From: an uncultured Mycolicibacterium sp.
GTDB lineage: Bacteria > Actinomycetota > Actinomycetes > Mycobacteriales > Mycobacteriaceae
Assembly: GCF_937941905.1 (NCBI RefSeq)
Contig: NZ_CALDGS010000156.1
Span: 1 to 53,102 of the forward strand
Length of the DNA stretch: 53,102 nt
Direction: 5' to 3'
Made by a program: the position numbers and the translations under genes. Below are positions 50,081 through 53,102 of the stretch, piece after piece. The stretch's first letter is position 1; every line of letters starts with the position of its first letter. The notes under the pieces are model-generated. The model had not been told where the DNA came from and searched no databases. It was given only the letters and a program-made list of their open reading frames with translations.

Positions 50081-51718
50081 TCAGGCGTACGCGGTGCCCA
50101 GCCCGCCGGCCTTGGCCCGGTACATGGCCAGGTCGGCGTCGCGCAGGATGGCCGCCACGTCCCGCGCGTCGCCGGGCCGCAGTTCGGTGACGCCGATGCT
50201 GGCGCTGATCCGGTGGGTGGTGCCGGCGATCACGAACGGCTCGGCAAGCGTCTCGTGCAGCCGGGCGGCCAGCTGCTCCAGCCCGGCCCGGTCGATCGGC
50301 CCGTAGAGCAGGGCGACGAACTCGTCGCCGCCGAGCCGGCCGATGAGGTCGGAGGAGCGCAGCCCGGCCTGCAGCCGGTGCGCGGCCATCCGGATCATCG
50401 CGTCGCCGGCGTCGTGGCCGTGGCAGTCGTTGACCGTCTTGAGGTTGTTCAGGTCGATGAACATCACCGCCGACAGCTCCGCCGGCGCCGCGGTGGCCCG
50501 GCCGGCCAGGGCGTCGTCGACGCTGGAGACGATCTGGGTGCGGTTGAGCAGCCCGGTCAGCGGGTCGTGCGTGGCCTCGTACTGCAGCCGGGCGTTGGCG
50601 TTGTGCCGGGCGGTGATGTCGGAGAACGACACCAGCACCGCCGAGTGCTCCGGGTCGGCGGGGTTGAGCAGACAGCAGCTCATCGACAGCCACACCCGCC
50701 GGCCGTCGGGCCGGTCGATGCCGTAGACCTCCCCGGAGGTGGGCGTCCCGTCGAGCAGCGCCCTGGTGGTGGGGCGGTCCTCGGCCGCGAGCGGGCGGCC
50801 CTGCGCGTCGTAGGCCGGGATGTCGGTGACCCGCATCGCCTCGATCGGGTCGTCCTCGGGCAGCCCGAGGATGCGCCGGGCGGCCGGGTTGGCCGATTCG
50901 GGGGTGCCGTCCCGGCGCAGCACGACGACGCCCTCGTCGAGCGAGGTCACCACGGTGCGGAAGTACTGCTCGGCGCGGCGCAGCGCGGTCTGGTCGCAGC
51001 ACAGCAGCACGTAGCCGTCGCCCATCCGGGCCGCCGACACCCGCACCACGCGGCGGGAGCCGTCGGCGGCGCGGTGGGTGGCGTGCACAACGCCGCCGGC
51101 GGCGACGACGGCGGCCGGATCGAGGTCGGCGCCGACGGCCCGGCTGATCGGCAGCGACACCACCGCGTCGGCGGACCGGCCGTAGATCGCTTCGGCGGCC
51201 GGGTTCCAGGTGGTGACGATCCCGTCGTCGGTGGTGGCGATGATGGCGTCGCTGACGTGGTTGACCAGTGCCGCCTGGTAGCGCAGCGCGGCCTGGGCCG
51301 CCTTCTGGGCGGTCAGGTCGCGGAACACCACCTGCACGGCCGGCGCGCCCTCCCATTCGATCCGCACCGCCACGGCCTCGACGTCGAGCAGGGTGCCGTC
51401 GAGGCGGCGCAGCCGCAGCTCGGTCGGCCGGGTGCTGTCACCGCGCCTGAGCAAGGTGGACAGCCGCTCCAGCATCGGCGGCACCGAATCGGCGTCGACC
51501 AGCTCCACGATCGGCAGCCCGAGCAACCGGTCGCGGGAGTCGGCGGCCATCCAGCGCACCCCGACGGGGTTGATGTAGACCACCCGCCCGTACTGGTGCA
51601 CGCAGATCGCGTCGGGGCTGTGGTCGACCAGGAGCCGGTAGCGGTCGTCGGCGTCGCCGAAACCGTCCCGCACCCCGACCGGAAATGTGGAATCAGCGAT
51701 TCCGACGCCTGTCTCCAA
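50081..51718 (-). CDS. PAS-repeat diguanylate cyclase (GGDEF)
   Basis: A 545-residue signalling protein if TTG 51718 is used (GGAGAGG seven bases upstream). A GTG at 51820 would add 34 low-quality residues. Three PAS-like domains (about 25-135, 145-255, 260-390; VDHSPDAICVHQYGRVVYIN, NHVSDAIIATTDDGIVTTW, SLDEGVVVLRRDG), then GGDEF: HDPLTGLLNRTQI, active-site GGDEF 463-467 and inhibition site RSSD 454-457, five residues before it. It is therefore predicted to be active and product-inhibited. No EAL domain and no membrane helix, so it is a cytosolic c-di-GMP synthase. Confidence 0.9.
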   Translation of the reverse strand: METGVGIADSTFPVGVRDGFGDADDRYRLLVDHSPDAICVHQYGRVVYINPVGVRWMAADSRDRLLGLPIVELVDADSVPPMLERLSTLLRRGDSTRPTELRLRRLDGTLLDVEAVAVRIEWEGAPAVQVVFRDLTAQKAAQAALRYQAALVNHVSDAIIATTDDGIVTTWNPAAEAIYGRSADAVVSLPISRAVGADLDPAAVVAAGGVVHATHRAADGSRRVVRVSAARMGDGYVLLCCDQTALRRAEQYFRTVVTSLDEGVVVLRRDGTPESANPAARRILGLPEDDPIEAMRVTDIPAYDAQGRPLAAEDRPTTRALLDGTPTSGEVYGIDRPDGRRVWLSMSCCLLNPADPEHSAVLVSFSDITARHNANARLQYEATHDPLTGLLNRTQIVSSVDDALAGRATAAPAELSAVMFIDLNNLKTVNDCHGHDAGDAMIRMAAHRLQAGLRSSDLIGRLGGDEFVALLYGPIDRAGLEQLAARLHETLAEPFVIAGTTHRISASIGVTELRPGDARDVAAILRDADLAMYRAKAGGLGTAYA

Positions 51719-52274
51719 ATCCCCCCCTCTCCGGTCTGCTCGGATCGCCACAGCTCGGCGGGTGAACCGTTGCGGTGTGGACGGTAACGCAATCTCGGGG
51801 CGCCCACCAGCGTTCGACACCTGTGAATTTCCGGGGTTCGCCCGGGGCGTATTCGCCAGGTTCGGTCACCGCCACGAAAGGTGGTGAGCGGACGCCGGTA
51901 CGTCGCGCAAACCGGTTCGCCACCAAGGCATCCGTGCCACGGCCGGGCCGCCCCGCCACGGCCGGGCGGAATTTGCCGAGGGTATGCGGCCACTCGGTTA
52001 CCGGCTATCTGTCGCTGGCGATAATTTCGCAGGTCGGCCCCGTTTCCGACGCGCGCGACGATTTGCTCCGAAGCACGTGACCGGAGTCACCGGGGGTGAC
52101 TATGGCGCGGCGTAACCTCGGCGTAATACTTTTCTCGGACAGCCCGCGCGGCTCGGGGACACCACTCCCTGCGCCGGGCGGACTGGCAGAGGTGAAGCTC
52201 CACCGACGGCGGCGGTTTAACGCCGGCCGGACGGGGTACATTTCTGCAGCTTTGCCGGGGAACGGAGGACAAGG
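51719..52274. other. Gene-free region upstream of the cyclase and small-protein operon
   Basis: A 556-bp stretch with no convincing coding frame. It includes the unused start options of the cyclase, moderately AT-rich parts around 52010-52065 and 52110-52135 (TAATAC at 52124 could be a -10), and a CRP-like inverted repeat at 52077. Its length for such a compact genome suggests complex control of the flanking genes, or a small RNA that cannot be called by eye. Confidence 0.5.
52077..52090. promoter_or_regulatory. CRP-like inverted repeat GTGA-N6-TCAC
   Basis: GTGACCGGAGTCAC has perfect arms and the core of the mycobacterial CRP site, without the outer T/A. A further GTGAC follows at 52096-52100. 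It lies 185 bp before the small-protein gene at 52275. Confidence 0.4.
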
Positions 52275-52388
52275 ATGAACAGCGGCGGCATCAGCCCTTG
52301 CGGCAGCTGCGGCTATCCCACCTTGGGCACCGGGTTGTGCGCGATCTGCCGCACCCAACTGGTGAACCAGCAGGGGGTACAGCGATGA
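52275..52388 (+). CDS. Tiny zinc-ribbon protein (37 aa)
   Basis: Thirty-seven residues, ATG 52275 with GGAGG eight bases before. CGSCGYPTLGTGLCAICRTQL has two CxxC pairs 10 residues apart, enough for one zinc knuckle. The TGA overlaps the ATG of the next gene (ATGA), so they are translationally coupled. The good ribosome-binding site and the coupling support coding. No family name known to me. Confidence 0.7.
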   Translation: MNSGGISPCGSCGYPTLGTGLCAICRTQLVNQQGVQR

Positions 52389-52627
52389 ACGCACCGGCGA
52401 CCGAGCGGGCCGACCAGGCCGGCCTGGCCGTGCGCACCCGGGTGCGGGTCTACCCCGGAACCGAGGCCGAGGCCCTCGGGGTCATCGTGGAGGACTTCGG
52501 TGACTCCGCGGGCTTCAACCCCGACGGGGTGGCACCGCGCACCGGGGAGCGCACGCACCGCTGGGCGGTCATGCTCGACGCCGGGAACCTGGTCCTCGTC
52601 GACGAGGACGAGCTCGTCATCGCCTAG
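52385..52627 (+). CDS. Conserved small protein with KOW/SH3-like look (80 aa)
   Basis: An 80-residue acidic protein coupled to the zinc-ribbon gene. A beta-rich pattern, VRVYPGTEAEALGVIVEDFGD, RWAVMLDAGNLVLVDEDELV, resembles small SH3/KOW barrels that include a GxIVE turn. No signal or membrane helix. I recall similar short proteins in mycobacteria as hypotheticals but not their function. Confidence 0.7.
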   Translation: MNAPATERADQAGLAVRTRVRVYPGTEAEALGVIVEDFGDSAGFNPDGVAPRTGERTHRWAVMLDAGNLVLVDEDELVIA

Positions 52628-52642
52628 CCCATCCGCACTTCC

Positions 52643-52678
52643 AGAGGCGCCGCGGGCCGCACGGTCCGCGGCGCCTCT
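52643..52678. terminator. Hairpin terminator between convergent genes
   Basis: A perfect 13-bp stem (52643-52655 with 52666-52678) with a 10-base loop. It starts 15 bases after the stop of the plus-strand gene and ends 13 bases before the end of the DUF1801 gene. Confidence 0.8.
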
Positions 52679-52690
52679 CGTCTGGGGCCG

Positions 52691-53032
52691 CTATCCGCGG
52701 TCGGCCGCGACGGCCCGGCGGACCAGGGCGATGAACGCCTGCGGGTCGAGCCGGTCCTGCTCACGCAGGTCGATGGCCCGACGCACCCCGGCGGTCAGGC
52801 TCGCGTTGAACAGCCCGTCGGGGTCGTCGATGCTCGCGCCCCGGGCGAAGGTGATCTTCACCTTGTCCTTGTAGGTCTCCAGGGTGCAGATCAGGCCGTC
52901 GCAGGAGAAGGTGGGCACCCCGTCGGGGTTGGTCGGTTTGCGCCACTTGACCTCCTCGACGATGTCGGGGTCGGCCTGCCTGATCAGCGCCCGGATCTCG
53001 TCGACTCGTTGCGCACGCCAGTCGGGGGCCAT
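52691..53032 (-). CDS. DUF1801 (YdhG-like) protein
   Basis: A 113-residue protein from ATG 53032 (19 further in-frame residues upstream look random). DUF1801 pattern: RVDEIRALIRQADPDIVEEVKWRKP, PTFSCDGLICTLETYKDKVKITFARGA, then DGLFNASLTAGVRRAIDL. Such proteins have a small alpha/beta fold of unknown function, sometimes linked to iron-sulphur or stress proteins. Alone on its strand at the window edge. Confidence 0.85.
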   Translation of the reverse strand: MAPDWRAQRVDEIRALIRQADPDIVEEVKWRKPTNPDGVPTFSCDGLICTLETYKDKVKITFARGASIDDPDGLFNASLTAGVRRAIDLREQDRLDPQAFIALVRRAVAADRG

Positions 53033-53102
53033 ATCCGCGAATGTAGCGGGATGGCGGGGTGGATGGGCGGAGACGGACCACCTGCCCAAGTCGGCCCTAG
53101 AT

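Noticed and set aside
51775..52080. A 101-codon plus-strand frame in the region ahead of the small-protein operon
   Set aside because: Mixed composition but no ribosome-binding site, no recognisable fold, and it overlaps the probable 5' region of the cyclase gene.
1..53102. tRNA, rRNA, CRISPR, IS element or prophage signatures
   Set aside because: No cloverleaf, no repeat-spacer pattern, no transposase or phage protein was seen on either strand. The REP13E12/transposase genes found near Rv1148-Rv1150 in M. tuberculosis are absent here.

Overview
This GC-rich (about 70%) window comes from a mycobacterium, most likely a rapid-growing Mycolicibacterium-type species. The evidence is gene content and order. 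It holds lpqW, typA, mutT2, phhB, pimE, orthologues of Rv1158c, Rv1157c, Rv1156, Rv1155, Rv1153c and Rv1152, then cobB (Rv1151c), an Rv1147-like methyltransferase, an mmpL13-type transporter, Rv1144 and mcr (Rv1143). That is the M. tuberculosis Rv1143-Rv1166 block in reverse order. All comparisons to other genomes are from memory; no search was run. No tRNA, rRNA, CRISPR array, insertion sequence or prophage gene was recognised.

Layout. 1-2.9 kb: a tandem array of GjpA-like porin/envelope proteins (the tail of one, then two complete). 3.0-7.5 kb: lpqW and typA, plus two small Cys-containing proteins where M. tuberculosis has narGHJI. 7.5-12 kb: mutT2, phhB, pimE, two secreted Ala/Pro-rich proteins, a 50-residue DUF1059 protein and an HhH-type DNA-repair-like protein. 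12.1-18.3 kb: a carboxylate-uptake cassette, consisting of a LytS-type sensor kinase, a LytTR response regulator, a small membrane subunit with an SSS symporter, and a DUF485 protein with an ActP-type symporter. It lies between the Rv1156 and Rv1155 orthologues, and perfect 21-bp-spaced direct repeats typical of LytTR operators sit upstream of the DUF485-ActP pair. 18.4-25.3 kb: F420/flavin-type protein, methyltransferase, GntR, sirtuin, and an mmpL-tetR-methyltransferase operon. 25.6-29.5 kb: nitronate-monooxygenase-like protein, SDR, mcr and enoyl-CoA hydratase (acyl-CoA metabolism). 29.5-34.2 kb: MFS transporter, CPBP protease homologue, NAD-binding protein, gamma-carbonic anhydrase and a secreted fasciclin protein.

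34.3-39.2 kb: a beta-oxidation operon (thiolase, enoyl-CoA hydratase, acyl-CoA dehydrogenase), an alpha/beta hydrolase and a FadR-type GntR regulator. The regulator promoter and the thiolase upstream region share a 12-bp motif. 39.3-45.5 kb: a long minus-strand cluster of a DUF3556 membrane protein, DoxX, WS/DGAT-like acyltransferase, epoxide-hydrolase-like protein, two Mce-associated membrane proteins without any mce genes, and a frameshifted VOC protein. 45.6-50.1 kb: TetR, a second copy of the alpha/beta hydrolase type, and a 980-residue kinase-aminotransferase fusion translationally coupled to it. 50.1-53.0 kb: a PAS-GGDEF diguanylate cyclase, a coupled pair of tiny proteins (zinc ribbon plus an 80-residue protein) and a DUF1801 protein.

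Cooperation. PimE and LpqW both act in phosphatidylinositol mannoside/lipoarabinomannan synthesis. The cassette at 12-18 kb reads as a self-contained sense-and-import module for small carboxylates. The acyl-CoA genes at 25-38 kb form two beta-oxidation-type groups with their own candidate operators. Most starts are GTG or ATG with modest Shine-Dalgarno sequences, and many genes are coupled by 4-bp ATGA/GTGA overlaps.
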